Below are positions 33,941-41,009 of a stretch of 44,087 nt of DNA, one piece after another. The position numbers and the translations under genes are program-made. The stretch is taken from positions 1 through 44,087 of the forward strand of contig JALHLV010000033.1 of the NCBI GenBank assembly GCA_022844405.1, written 5' to 3'. Below the pieces are notes generated by a model that saw only the letters and a program-made list of their open reading frames with translations, ran no database searches and was not told where the DNA came from. The stretch comes from Sphingomonadales bacterium (GTDB lineage: Bacteria; Pseudomonadota; Alphaproteobacteria; SMXS01). Within the stretch, counting starts at the first letter, position 1. The number at the start of each line of letters is the position of its first letter.

Positions 33941-33956
33941 CACACATATTTGTGTG
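33941..33956. promoter_or_regulatory. Palindrome upstream of hicA, candidate HicB operator
   Basis: CACACA-TATT-TGTGTG has perfect 6-bp arms and ends 11 bp before the hicA GTG, in the only AT-rich spot of the gap. HicB antitoxins with a DNA-binding domain repress their own operon by binding such palindromes. Confidence 0.55.
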
Positions 33957-33967
33957 ATATTGTCTCC

Positions 33968-34176
33968 GTGACCACCCGCGAATTCATCAAGCTGGTCCGC
34001 CAGTGCGGCAGAGCCGATGGGATCGACGTGGTCTATGAGCCCGGCAGGGGCAAGGGCAGCCATGGGCGACTGTTCTACGGAACCTGCCGAACCATCGTCG
34101 CCGAACATGGCGGCGATACCCGGTCGGCACCTTGCGGGCCATGCAGAAGCAGCTCGGGCTGAAAGACCGGTTCTGA
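33968..34176 (+). pseudogene. hicA: hicA toxin gene with a -1 frameshift
   Basis: From GTG 33968 the frame reads VTTREFIKLVRQCG and then the HicA core GRGKGSHGRLFYG with the catalytic-type His. After GGDTRS (about 34113-34127) the frame runs into a false tail and stops at 34162. One base added there restores the expected HicA end GTLRAMQKQLGLKDRF and a stop at 34174-34176, 20 bp before hicB. HicA is a small double-stranded RNA-binding mRNA interferase, so this copy is probably inactive unless ribosomes shift frame or the base is a sequencing error. Confidence 0.75.
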
Positions 34177-34196
34177 GAACGCGAAAGGACACCAGG

Positions 34197-34607
34197 ATGC
34201 GGTTTGCCTACCCGGTCGACTACACACCGCAGGACGGCGGATATCTGGTCACATTCCCTGACGTTCCGGAGGCGATCACCGATGGCCGGACCAGGGAGGA
34301 AGCCGCCGAGTGTGCGATCGACGGCCTCGTCACGGCGCTGAGCTTCTACGTCGATGCCGGCGAACCCTTGCCCGTTCCCGGCAAGGGCAAGACCTATGCC
34401 ATCGTTCCCGCCCTGCAGGCTGCAAAACTGGCGCTCTATCAGGCGATGAATTCCGGCAAGGTCACAACAGCGGAACTGGCCCGGCGGCTCGACGCCACCG
34501 ATACGGCCGCCCGGCGCCTGGTCGATCTAAGGCATCGCAGCCACATCGACCAGGTGATCCGGGCGCTCAACCTGCTGGGCAAGGAAGCGGTCCTGGAAGT
34601 GGCCTGA
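34197..34607 (+). CDS. hicB: HicB family antitoxin
   Basis: 136 aa from ATG 34197, with AAAGGAC upstream. The N-terminal half is the degenerate RNase H-like HicB fold (YPVDYTPQDGGYLVTFPDVP, then TREEAAECAIDGLVTAL), and the C-terminal part has a helix-turn-helix (KVTTAELARRLDATDTAARRL, about 83-103). It would bind HicA and the upstream palindrome. It is intact although its toxin partner is frameshifted. Confidence 0.88.
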   Translation: MRFAYPVDYTPQDGGYLVTFPDVPEAITDGRTREEAAECAIDGLVTALSFYVDAGEPLPVPGKGKTYAIVPALQAAKLALYQAMNSGKVTTAELARRLDATDTAARRLVDLRHRSHIDQVIRALNLLGKEAVLEVA

Positions 34608-34626
34608 AGCCAAGGCCACCCCGAAG

Positions 34627-35217
34627 CTACCGCTTCAGCGCTTCTTCGACGAAATCCAGCCGGTCCTGGCCCCAGAACATCTCGCCGTCGACGAAGAAGG
34701 TGGGCGCGCCGAACGCGCCACGGTCGGCGGCTTCCTGGACGTTGGCCTTCAGCTTTTCCTTGATGTCCTCGCGGGCGATACCGGCCTGGTAGGCGGCCAC
34801 GTCGAGACCGGCCTCTTCGAGCAGCGTCGGCCACACGTCGTCGGCGCCGATGTTTAAGCCTTTGATATGCATGGCCTCGAACATCGCCTTGGCATAGGCC
34901 GGGAATTCGCCGCGCTCCTGCGCCACGAGGGCGCCGCGCAGGGGCGGGACGATCTTCAGTTCCATCATGTGCGGGTTAGGGTTGAGCGGCACGCCGTAGC
35001 GGCGGGCGAAGCGCTGCAGGTCCATGCCGGAATACTTGCCCTTGTTGGGTACGGTCATCGGCGGCCGGTTGCCGGTGAGCTGGAACAGGCCCAGCGTCAG
35101 CAGGGGCCGCCAGACCACCGCGCAGCCGGTGCGCTCGACGATGCCGGGCATGCGCGTCCACGCCAGGTAGGTCGGCGGGCTCATGAAATCGAAGAAGAAT
35201 TCCAATGTCTTACCCAT
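34627..35217 (-). CDS. 2-hydroxychromene-2-carboxylate isomerase family (DsbA/kappa-GST fold)
   Basis: 196 aa. FFFDFMSPPTYLAWTRMP near the N-terminus holds the Ser that replaces the DsbA cysteines in this family, and GAFGAPTFFVDGEMFWGQDRL (171-191 approx.) is the cis-Pro and C-terminal motif. Such enzymes are glutathione-dependent isomerases from naphthalene-type degradation but are widely used for other substrates. The ATG overlaps the stop of the upstream SDR gene (ATGA). Confidence 0.88.
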   Translation of the reverse strand: MGKTLEFFFDFMSPPTYLAWTRMPGIVERTGCAVVWRPLLTLGLFQLTGNRPPMTVPNKGKYSGMDLQRFARRYGVPLNPNPHMMELKIVPPLRGALVAQERGEFPAYAKAMFEAMHIKGLNIGADDVWPTLLEEAGLDVAAYQAGIAREDIKEKLKANVQEAADRGAFGAPTFFVDGEMFWGQDRLDFVEEALKR

Positions 35218-35942
35218 CACCAGGGCTCCTTCCAGGGGCGCAGCTCGGTCTCGTGGGTCCAGGCGCTGCGGTGCTGCGAGTGGATGGCGTAATAGGTGTC
35301 GGCGATGGCCTCGGGCGCCAGCACGCCGTCGGCTGGGCGCTCCTCGAACACCTTGGGCATCATCTTGCGGATCAGCGGCGTGTCGATGGGACCGTCGATA
35401 ACCACATGAGCTACATGGATATTTTTGGGAAACAGCTCGCGCGCCATGGACTGGGCGAGCGCCCGCAGCGCGTGCTTGGAGCCGGAGAACGCCGCCAGAT
35501 TGGCCTTGCCCCTGAGCGCCGAGGTCGCGCCGGTGAAGATGATGGTGCCCTTCTCGCGCGGCTCCATCACTTTTGCCACCTCGCGGCCCATCAGGAACGC
35601 GCCGAAGGCATTGACCCGCCACACCTTTTCGTAGTCCGCCGCGGAGTGCTGGGCGATCGGCGAGTGGGTGCCGATGGCGGCGTTGTAGACCGCCACCTCG
35701 ATGGGGCCGACATCGCGCTCGATCCGGACGACCATGTCGACCATCTGGCCTTCGTCGGTCGAATCGACGCCAAATGCCATGGATTTGCCACCATTCGCCT
35801 CGATCTCGCCGACGAGTTGCCGCAACTTCTCCTCATTTCGACGCGCCACACAGGCCGTATAGCCCGCCCGTGCGAAGCGTTTGGCGATGGCGCCGCCGGT
35901 GGCGACGCCCGCGCCGACGACGAGCACGACCGGGCTCGTCAT
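35217..35942 (-). CDS. SDR family protein with Phe in place of the catalytic Tyr
   Basis: 241 aa from ATG 35942. The nucleotide site is GAGVATGGAIAKRFA and not the classical TGxxxGIG. Ser141 and Lys156 are present, but the catalytic tyrosine of Tyr-x3-Lys is Phe152 (AFSGSK). A related subgroup with the AHVVIDGPID-like segment is common in proteobacteria. It may have lost classical oxidoreductase activity or use another residue. Both ends overlap neighbours by ATGA, making a tight operon: NTF2-like, SDR, isomerase. Confidence 0.85.
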   Translation of the reverse strand: MTSPVVLVVGAGVATGGAIAKRFARAGYTACVARRNEEKLRQLVGEIEANGGKSMAFGVDSTDEGQMVDMVVRIERDVGPIEVAVYNAAIGTHSPIAQHSAADYEKVWRVNAFGAFLMGREVAKVMEPREKGTIIFTGATSALRGKANLAAFSGSKHALRALAQSMARELFPKNIHVAHVVIDGPIDTPLIRKMMPKVFEERPADGVLAPEAIADTYYAIHSQHRSAWTHETELRPWKEPW

Positions 35943-36367
35943 GACGGGATCCGATCGCCGTACAGCGCGAGCAGGCCGCGCGGGTCGCAGTAGTCGACCC
36001 ATTTGCGGATCTTGCCGCCCTTCAGGGTGAACACGCTGCACACCGGCAGCTTGAGCACTTCCTTGCCGTCCTTGTCGCGGTAGCTGTCGACGTGCTCGAG
36101 GAACACCAGGTCGTCGATGGCTTCCTGGGTGCCGAGCTTGGGGACGATCTTAACCACCGGCGCGTTGCCGCCGATGTCGCTGAACAGGATCTCCTTGACC
36201 TGCGCCTTGGTCATGGCCGGGAAGCCGGTCAGGCTGTAGCTGCCTTCCTCGGACAGATAGAGGTCGTAGCCGTCCCAGACATGCTGGCGGGTGCCGCCCT
36301 CGAACGCCTTGTAGAGCGCGATGATGATGCGAAGGTTGGTGAGGGCCTTGGGGTCCCTGGGTGGCAT
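35939..36367 (-). CDS. NTF2-like / SnoaL-fold protein
   Basis: 142 aa from ATG 36367, after CAGGAGA. Pattern of the cone-shaped NTF2 fold: an N-terminal helix (LTNLRIIIALYKAFEGG), a central WDGYDLYLSEEGSY and sheet strands ending KIRKWVDYCDPRGL. Members are hydrolases, isomerases or binding proteins. Possibly a limonene-epoxide-hydrolase-like or ketosteroid-isomerase-like enzyme. First gene of the three-gene operon. Confidence 0.75.
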   Translation of the reverse strand: MPPRDPKALTNLRIIIALYKAFEGGTRQHVWDGYDLYLSEEGSYSLTGFPAMTKAQVKEILFSDIGGNAPVVKIVPKLGTQEAIDDLVFLEHVDSYRDKDGKEVLKLPVCSVFTLKGGKIRKWVDYCDPRGLLALYGDRIPS

Positions 36368-36482
36368 GGCTGTCTCCTGCTGATTGCCGGCGGGCCTCTC
36401 CCCTTCCCGTCCGGCGCATGAGCGGGCATGATAGGAATTGTCTGGACCGCAAGTCCAGCGGGGCCGACGGAGGAGACGACGA

Positions 36483-36854
36483 ATGTCGCGACTGGCCATC
36501 TACTGCGCCCTGGCCATGCTGCTGCCCGCGACCGCCTGGGCGGGCAGCTACCGCGCCGGCCCGCTCGGCGCCTGGGACCAGAACGGCGAGTTTTCCTGCG
36601 AGGGCGGCGACGTGCTGCTGTTCCCCGGCGGCGACTTCGCCGTGGTGCCGCACCCGGACGACGACCAGACCTTCGCGCTGATCGACAGCCGCAGCGGCCG
36701 CGCCAAGGTGGGCGGCGGCACGGTGGGCGCCGACCTGGAGAAACTGAAGGCCGATCCCGCGATCTGCGCCGGCCCCGTCGACTGCGACGACTGGGACGCG
36801 GTCGGCAAGGCCATCCAGAAGTGCTGGCAGGACGACGCGCCGATCAACCAGTAA
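36483..36854 (+). CDS. Small secreted protein of unknown function
   Basis: 123 aa from ATG 36483, with a strong GGAGGAG site. The signal peptide [20 protein letters not shown] is followed by a mature domain with four cysteines (C37, C95, C100 and C112 approx.), likely disulfide-bonded in the periplasm. No family is recognised. Divergent from the NTF2-like operon. Confidence 0.7.
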   Translation: MSRLAIYCALAMLLPATAWAGSYRAGPLGAWDQNGEFSCEGGDVLLFPGGDFAVVPHPDDDQTFALIDSRSGRAKVGGGTVGADLEKLKADPAICAGPVDCDDWDAVGKAIQKCWQDDAPINQ

Positions 36855-36883
36855 GCGCGCGATGCCGCCCGCCCACTCAATGC

Positions 36884-36911
36884 TTGACTTGCCGGCGGCT
36901 GGCGGTATGGT
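36884..36911 (+). promoter_or_regulatory. Candidate rpmG promoter
   Basis: TTGACT at 36884-36889 and TATGGT at 36906-36911, 16 bp apart, 46 bp before the rpmG ATG: a good housekeeping promoter match. Confidence 0.55.
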
Positions 36912-36957
36912 CGCGCCCTTCAAATCGATGCGCGCCGCGCAACCAGGAGTCGTTACC

Positions 36958-37125
36958 ATGGCCAAGCCGACCACCATCAAGATCCGGCTGGAGAGCACCG
37001 CGGACACCGGCTACTTCTACGTCACCAAGAAGAATCCTCGGACCATGACCGAGAAGATGAAGGTGAAGAAGTATGACCCGGTCGTGCGCAAGCATGTCGA
37101 GTTCAAGGAAGGCAAGATCCGTTAA
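36958..37125 (+). CDS. rpmG: 50S ribosomal protein L33
   Basis: 55 aa, [20 protein letters not shown] and then [17 protein letters not shown]: a full L33. No CxxC pairs are present, so this is the zinc-independent form. A component of the large ribosomal subunit near the E site. Start ATG 36958 after CAGGAG. Confidence 0.97.
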   Translation: MAKPTTIKIRLESTADTGYFYVTKKNPRTMTEKMKVKKYDPVVRKHVEFKEGKIR

Positions 37126-37142
37126 TCCTGCCTGCCGCGCCC

Positions 37143-37161
37143 GCCGGGGCGTGACCCCGGC
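37143..37161 (+). terminator. Hairpin after rpmG (terminator or attenuator)
   Basis: GCCGGGG-CGTGA-CCCCGGC, a perfect 7-bp stem starting 17 bp after the rpmG stop, followed by CATTTCCC. The T run is short, so termination is probably partial and DUF3572 may be read through. Confidence 0.45.
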
Positions 37162-37173
37162 CATTTCCCTTCG

Positions 37174-37452
37174 ATGAACACCGACCGCGCCGAAACCATC
37201 GCGCTGCAGGCCCTCGCCTTCCTGGCGGCGGATGAGCAGGCGCTGGACGGCTTCGTGCAGTTGACCGGCCTCGGCATCGGCGAGTTGCGGTCGGCGGCGG
37301 CCAGTCCCGAGATCCTGGCCGGCGTGCTCGACTATCTGCTGCAGGACGAGGCCATGCTGCTGGCGTTCTGCGCGGCGGCGGAAATCCGCCCCGACGAACC
37401 CATCCGCGCCCGCGCCTACTTGCCGGGCGGCGACGTTCCCCACTATACCTGA
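37174..37452 (+). CDS. DUF3572 family protein
   Basis: 92 aa. The motifs ETIALQALAFLAADEQALDG and the central FVQLTGLG, then LRSAAASPEILAGVLDYLL and EAMLLAFC are the alphaproteobacterial DUF3572 pattern. Helical, soluble, function unknown. Start ATG 37174; the HAD gene follows 4 bp after the stop. Confidence 0.85.
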   Translation: MNTDRAETIALQALAFLAADEQALDGFVQLTGLGIGELRSAAASPEILAGVLDYLLQDEAMLLAFCAAAEIRPDEPIRARAYLPGGDVPHYT

Positions 37453-37456
37453 GCGC

Positions 37457-38122
37457 ATGATCGTTCATCCCGATGTGCTCCAACAGGCCGACCGGATCGC
37501 CATCGATCCGCGCCGGCCGCTGATCCTGTCCGACGCCGACGAGGTGATCGTGCAGTTCGCCAGCGTGCTGGAGGAATTCCTGCGCGAGAACGCGCTGTAC
37601 CTGGACCTGGCCAGCTTCGCCCTGACCGGCAACATCAGGCGCCTGTCCGACGACGTGGCGGTGACCGCCGAGGAGGTGACCGCGCTGATCGGCCAGTTCT
37701 TCGTCGAGAAGACCGAGCACCAGCCCGCCGTTCCCGGCGCGCCCGAGGCGCTGCGGGCGCTGTCGGAGAGGGCGCAGATCGTCATCGTCACCAACGTGCC
37801 GCTGCAGCAGCGCGAGGCGCGGGTGCGGTCGCTGGAAAAGCTGGGCATGGGCTATCCGCTGATCGCCAATATCGGCCTCAAGGGCGCGGTGGTGAAGCAC
37901 CTGGCCGACAAGGTCGAGGCGCCGGTGTATTTCATCGACGACATCCCGCCCAACATCGCCTCGGTCGCCAAGGCCTGCGAGCGGGTGCATTGCCTGCACT
38001 TCGTCCACGATGTGCGCCTGGGCAGCCTGCTGGGCCCGGCCGAGAACAGCCGGCACCGCGCCGACAACTGGCCCGACGCCGCCGCCTGGCTGTCGGCGCA
38101 CATGGACTCCCTGGGTTACTGA
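37457..38122 (+). CDS. HAD-superfamily hydrolase-like protein
   Basis: 221 aa. Motif I is LSDADEV (D26, D28), motif II is in IVIVTNVP (Thr), and motif IV is FIDDIPPN near 158-165. The HAD fold suggests a phosphatase acting on a small phosphorylated metabolite. Family-level function is unassigned. It sits between DUF3572 and a ROK kinase, each 3-4 bp apart, so all three are one operon. Confidence 0.8.
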   Translation: MIVHPDVLQQADRIAIDPRRPLILSDADEVIVQFASVLEEFLRENALYLDLASFALTGNIRRLSDDVAVTAEEVTALIGQFFVEKTEHQPAVPGAPEALRALSERAQIVIVTNVPLQQREARVRSLEKLGMGYPLIANIGLKGAVVKHLADKVEAPVYFIDDIPPNIASVAKACERVHCLHFVHDVRLGSLLGPAENSRHRADNWPDAAAWLSAHMDSLGY

Positions 38123-38125
38123 GCC

Positions 38126-39001
38126 ATGCGTATCGGCGTCGACCTCGGCGGCACCAAGATCGAGGCCGTCGTGCTGGACGGCGACACCGAACGCTTCCGC
38201 CGGCGCGTGCCGACGCCGTCCCACTACGACGACCGGCTGGCCGCCATCGCGGCGCTGGTCGCCGGGGCCGAGGCGGCGGTGGGGCGCGCCTGCACGGTGG
38301 GCGTCGGCACGCCCGGCTCGGTCTCGCCGCACAGCGGGCTGATGCAGAACGCCGAGAACCTGGAAGGCCGGCCGCTGCGCGAGGACCTGGCGGCGGCGCT
38401 GGGCCGCGAGATCCGCATGGCCAACGACGCCGACTGCCTCGCCCTGTCGGAAGCCAGCGACGGCGCGGGCGCCGGGCACGCGGTGGTGTTCGCCGCCATC
38501 CTCGGCACCGGCGTCGGCGCCGGCATCGTCGCGCACGGGAGGTTGCTGCACCGCGGGCCCAACGCCACCACCGGCGAATGGGGCCACAATCCGCTGCCCG
38601 CGCCCGAGGACCACGAACGGCCCGGCCCCGCCTGCTATTGCGGCAGGACGGGGTGCACCGAGACGTTCCTGAACGGCCGGGGCCTGGCGCTCGCCTACCG
38701 CGAGGCGACCGGCGAGGACGCCGCGCCGGAGGACATCGCGCCGGGCGATTCGCCGGGGAAGGCCGCCGCGCTCGACCGCTATGCCCTGTGGCTGGCCCGG
38801 TCGCTGGCGACGGTGATCAACATCCTCGACCCGGACGTGATCGTGCTCGGCGGCGGCCTGTCGAACGTGGGCCGGCTTTATGAGACCGTGCCGCCGCTGC
38901 TGCCGCGCTTCGTGTTCTCCGACGGGGTGACGACGCCGATCGTGAAGGCGAAGCACGGCGATTCCAGCGGGGTGAGGGGTGCGGCAAGATTGTGGGAGTA
39001 G
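38126..39001 (+). CDS. ROK family sugar kinase (fructokinase/Mak-like)
   Basis: 291 aa. ATP-binding VDLGGTKIEAVVLDG (5-19), catalytic D101 in NDADC, and the ROK zinc site H154 (GEWGHNPLP) with C170, C172 and C177 (CYCGRTGC). DVIVLGGGLSN is the C-terminal ATP segment. It phosphorylates a hexose (fructose or mannose most likely, by the NxLE-type ENLEG motif). Follows the HAD gene at 3 bp. Confidence 0.9.
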   Translation: MRIGVDLGGTKIEAVVLDGDTERFRRRVPTPSHYDDRLAAIAALVAGAEAAVGRACTVGVGTPGSVSPHSGLMQNAENLEGRPLREDLAAALGREIRMANDADCLALSEASDGAGAGHAVVFAAILGTGVGAGIVAHGRLLHRGPNATTGEWGHNPLPAPEDHERPGPACYCGRTGCTETFLNGRGLALAYREATGEDAAPEDIAPGDSPGKAAALDRYALWLARSLATVINILDPDVIVLGGGLSNVGRLYETVPPLLPRFVFSDGVTTPIVKAKHGDSSGVRGAARLWE

Positions 39002-39090
39002 TGCCAAGTCCTCGGTGATTTCGCGAGCGTAGCGACGCGATCCAGCCCAGCTGCCGCACACCATCACGGGCGCGCGGGTCCGCAGCCGAG

Positions 39091-39112
39091 TTAAGTGCAC
39101 TGTCACCGTAAT
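39091..39112 (+). repeat. REP-like terminal repeat, copy 1 (islet left edge)
   Basis: TTAAGTGCACTGTCACCGTA plus AT, 22 bp. An inverted copy (21 of 22) lies at 40247-40268, and a direct copy with two changes (TTAAGTACACTGTCACCGAA) at 40962-40983. The stop codon that closes the frame upstream of the islet gene (39109-39111) is inside this repeat. Confidence 0.85.
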
Positions 39113-39132
39113 CAAACGGCTCTGGCCAGCGG

Positions 39133-39612
39133 ATGGAGAATAGTACGATTATCGGCGATATACGTAATAAAGGGAATGCTTTCGATCCTATTATAATATT
39201 TTCGTGCAACGTTGGTCGTGTTGACGGATTTTTGTCCACGATATCGGAAGGAGCCCTAGGAGTGCCCGTAATGGGGCCAACTAGACAGGTTTGGGCGGGC
39301 CCCTCAACCAACGGGGGCCTAATCGCGGTGGTTTATGGTAAGACAAAGGACCCAGCCACAGGGAAAGTGGTTAGGGATCGTCAAGATCCAGGGGAGTTTG
39401 TTGTAGAGGGAGGCACTTATGGGGAGTATAATATCGACGTTCCAGCAGGAAAGATGCTTAATGGCTTTATTCAAAACGCGAATGGTCTAGTAAGCCCTAT
39501 TTTTATTGATAGGCCGTCATCGTTTCAGTTGGGGCTCAATGTGGACATGAGCTTGGGAGGCGGCGAAAGTAACCCGTTTAGTATTATGAGCCCTGATGGT
39601 AAGAACTGGTGA
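39133..39612 (+). CDS. Low-GC orphan; fragment resembling part of a polymorphic-toxin/cysteine-protease-like domain
   Basis: 159 aa, G+C near 40% in the lines counted, against about 70% outside. FSCNVGRVDGFLSTISEG and LGVPVMGPTRQVWAG recall the SC-x-TG and LGxPVxAPTxxxW segments near the active-site cysteine of toxin-associated protease-like domains. The upstream part that would hold the catalytic His is absent, and no secretion or Rhs body precedes it. There is no signal peptide. Either a broken C-terminal piece carried in, or an orphan domain. The next gene overlaps it. Function not assigned. Confidence 0.5.
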   Translation: MENSTIIGDIRNKGNAFDPIIIFSCNVGRVDGFLSTISEGALGVPVMGPTRQVWAGPSTNGGLIAVVYGKTKDPATGKVVRDRQDPGEFVVEGGTYGEYNIDVPAGKMLNGFIQNANGLVSPIFIDRPSSFQLGLNVDMSLGGGESNPFSIMSPDGKNW

Positions 39613-39617
39613 TATAT

Positions 39618-40007
39618 ATGCGTATTAATGCGAGGTCATTTGCACTGCGCGCGGCAATAGTATCGGTAATATTTGGATTGTCGCATCTATTGATGACAGG
39701 TGCGGGGGCAGACGCTTATAAGAACTTGCTTTCTACCGAAGAGGGGCTAATTCAATCAGCAGCCGAACTTGCCGCTCTTAAGCATGCGGCAGCTGAAGGC
39801 GATGTTAGTGCTATGTTCGGTTTGTCTGCGCACTATGATGCAACGAATGATTATGAAGAGTCACACCGTTGGCTGGAGATGGCCGGGGAGGCTCATGACT
39901 GCCATGCGATACGGCTGCTCATAGAAACATATGGAAAGGAGCCGTTTTTAAATAAAAGGCTATTGAATAGATGGTCCACTAGAGCGCGTGAATACAATTG
40001 TAAATAA
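39618..40007 (+). CDS. Secreted Sel1/TPR-like repeat protein
   Basis: 129 aa from ATG 39618; GTG 39609 (overlapping the previous stop) is an alternative but would spoil the signal peptide. Signal peptide MRINARSFALRAAIVSVIFG plus hydrophobic tail and AGA cleavage site. The mature part has a Sel1-like pair (AAEGDVSAMFGLSAHYDATN then DYEESHRWLEMAGEAHDCHA). Low GC like its partner. Periplasmic Sel1-repeat proteins include immunity proteins of secreted effectors; with the toxin-like gene upstream, immunity is a guess. Confidence 0.65.
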   Translation: MRINARSFALRAAIVSVIFGLSHLLMTGAGADAYKNLLSTEEGLIQSAAELAALKHAAAEGDVSAMFGLSAHYDATNDYEESHRWLEMAGEAHDCHAIRLLIETYGKEPFLNKRLLNRWSTRAREYNCK

Positions 40008-40302
40008 AAGCCAATAATAACAGGTATTACGGTGACCTGTCGTAATTGAGGTATGCCCATCCTACATGGGATACGAAGTCGGTTCAGTGGTGAATTGCTT
40101 CACGATGGGTTGCGGTTACACGTTTTCCCTTCCGAAAGCCTCATCTCGGACGCTTCCGCCCGTATCGTATCCATCCGCTGAAGGCCGTCCCCGGTGCCTC
40201 ACGGCGTAAGCGTGGTCTGACGGCTACGGCTGTGATGGGTTGTGGGATTACGGTGACAGTGCATTTAATTGACGGCCGCCGCTGATCCGGCGATAGTGGG
40301 GC
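40008..40302. other. Repeat-rich spacer between islet and transposase
   Basis: No gene. It holds a partial REP copy (ATTACGGTGAC at 40026-40036, directly after the Sel1-repeat gene), a second palindromic segment (CCCATCCTACATGGG at about 40058), and the inverted repeat at 40247-40268. The rest is a mixture of GC-rich pieces that look like decayed repeat DNA. Confidence 0.6.
40247..40268 (-). repeat. REP-like terminal repeat, copy 2
   Basis: Inverted copy of 39091-39112 (21 of 22), reading ATTACGGTGACAGTGCATTTAA. It lies 34 bp upstream of the transposase start. Confidence 0.85.
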
Positions 40303-40965
40303 ATGGCCCGTCTCGCCCGCGTCGTCATTCCCGGTCTGCCGCACCACGTCACCCAGCGTGGCAACGGGCGGGCGCGGACGTTTTTCCGCGACGCGGACTA
40401 CGTCCTCTACCGCGACCTGCTCGCGGCGTCGTGCCGCGCGGCCGGCGTCGAGGTCTGGAGCTGGGTGCTGATGCCGAACCATGTCCACCTGATCCTGGTG
40501 CCGGACGACGTGGACGGACTGCGGCGCGCGCTGGCGCCGGTGCATCGGCGCTATGCCGGAACGGTGCATGCGCGCGAGCAACGCACCGGCCACTTCTGGC
40601 AGGGGCGGTTCGGCGCCGCCGCCATGGACGAGGCGCATCTGGGCGCGGCGGTGCGCTACATCGCGCTTAATCCGGTGCGGGCGCGCCTTGTCGAACGGCC
40701 CGAGGACTGGCCGTGGAGCAGCGTCCACGCCCACCTGTCCGGCCGCGACGACGGGATCACCACGCTGGCGCCGGTGCTGCGGCGGTTCGCGCCGTTCGCG
40801 GCATTCATCGCCACCGAGGGCGACCCGGCGCTGACCGAGGGCCTGCGCCGGGCCGAGACCGTCGGCCGGCCGGTCGGCGACGAGGCGTTCATCACGGGCC
40901 TGGAAGAAGCGACGAACCGCCCGCTCAGGCCCGGCAGGCGGGGGCCGAAGCCGAAGGATAGTTAA
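40303..40965 (+). CDS. REP-associated tyrosine transposase (RAYT, Y1 family)
   Basis: 220 aa. GLPHHVTQRGNGRARTFFRD is the family N-terminus; the HUH motif is H60-V-H62 (MPNHVHLI) and the catalytic Tyr is Y119 (AAVRYIALNPVRARLV). The C-terminus ends RPLRPGRRGPKPK, typical of RAYTs. It nicks and joins single-stranded DNA at hairpins and is thought to spread REP sequences. Its stop codon lies within the right REP-like repeat. Full length and intact, so possibly active. Confidence 0.92.
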   Translation: MARLARVVIPGLPHHVTQRGNGRARTFFRDADYVLYRDLLAASCRAAGVEVWSWVLMPNHVHLILVPDDVDGLRRALAPVHRRYAGTVHAREQRTGHFWQGRFGAAAMDEAHLGAAVRYIALNPVRARLVERPEDWPWSSVHAHLSGRDDGITTLAPVLRRFAPFAAFIATEGDPALTEGLRRAETVGRPVGDEAFITGLEEATNRPLRPGRRGPKPKDS

Positions 40966-40983
40966 GTACACTGTCACCGAATT
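40962..40983 (+). repeat. REP-like terminal repeat, copy 3 (overlaps the RAYT stop)
   Basis: TTAAGTACACTGTCACCGAA plus TT, same orientation as copy 1. The RAYT stop TAA (40963-40965) is its second to fourth base. Confidence 0.85.
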
Positions 40984-41009
40984 ATGCACCGAATTAAGGA
41001 GGGGACGTC

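Larger units (their letters stand above)
40247..40983 (+). mobile_element. RAYT unit with flanking REP-like repeats
   Basis: A transposase gene of the REP-associated tyrosine type bounded by an inverted pair of 22-bp repeats (40247-40268 and 40962-40983). A further repeat at 39091-39112, in the same orientation as the right end, encloses the low-GC islet with it. Confidence 0.8.

Noticed and set aside
34017-34196. Upstream extension of the hicB frame
   Set aside because: These codons lie within hicA in another frame; the HicB fold starts at ATG 34197, which has its own binding site.
37103-39115. A 670-codon minus-strand open frame
   Set aside because: It covers DUF3572, HAD and ROK genes in antisense; its composition is that of a GC-rich shadow frame.
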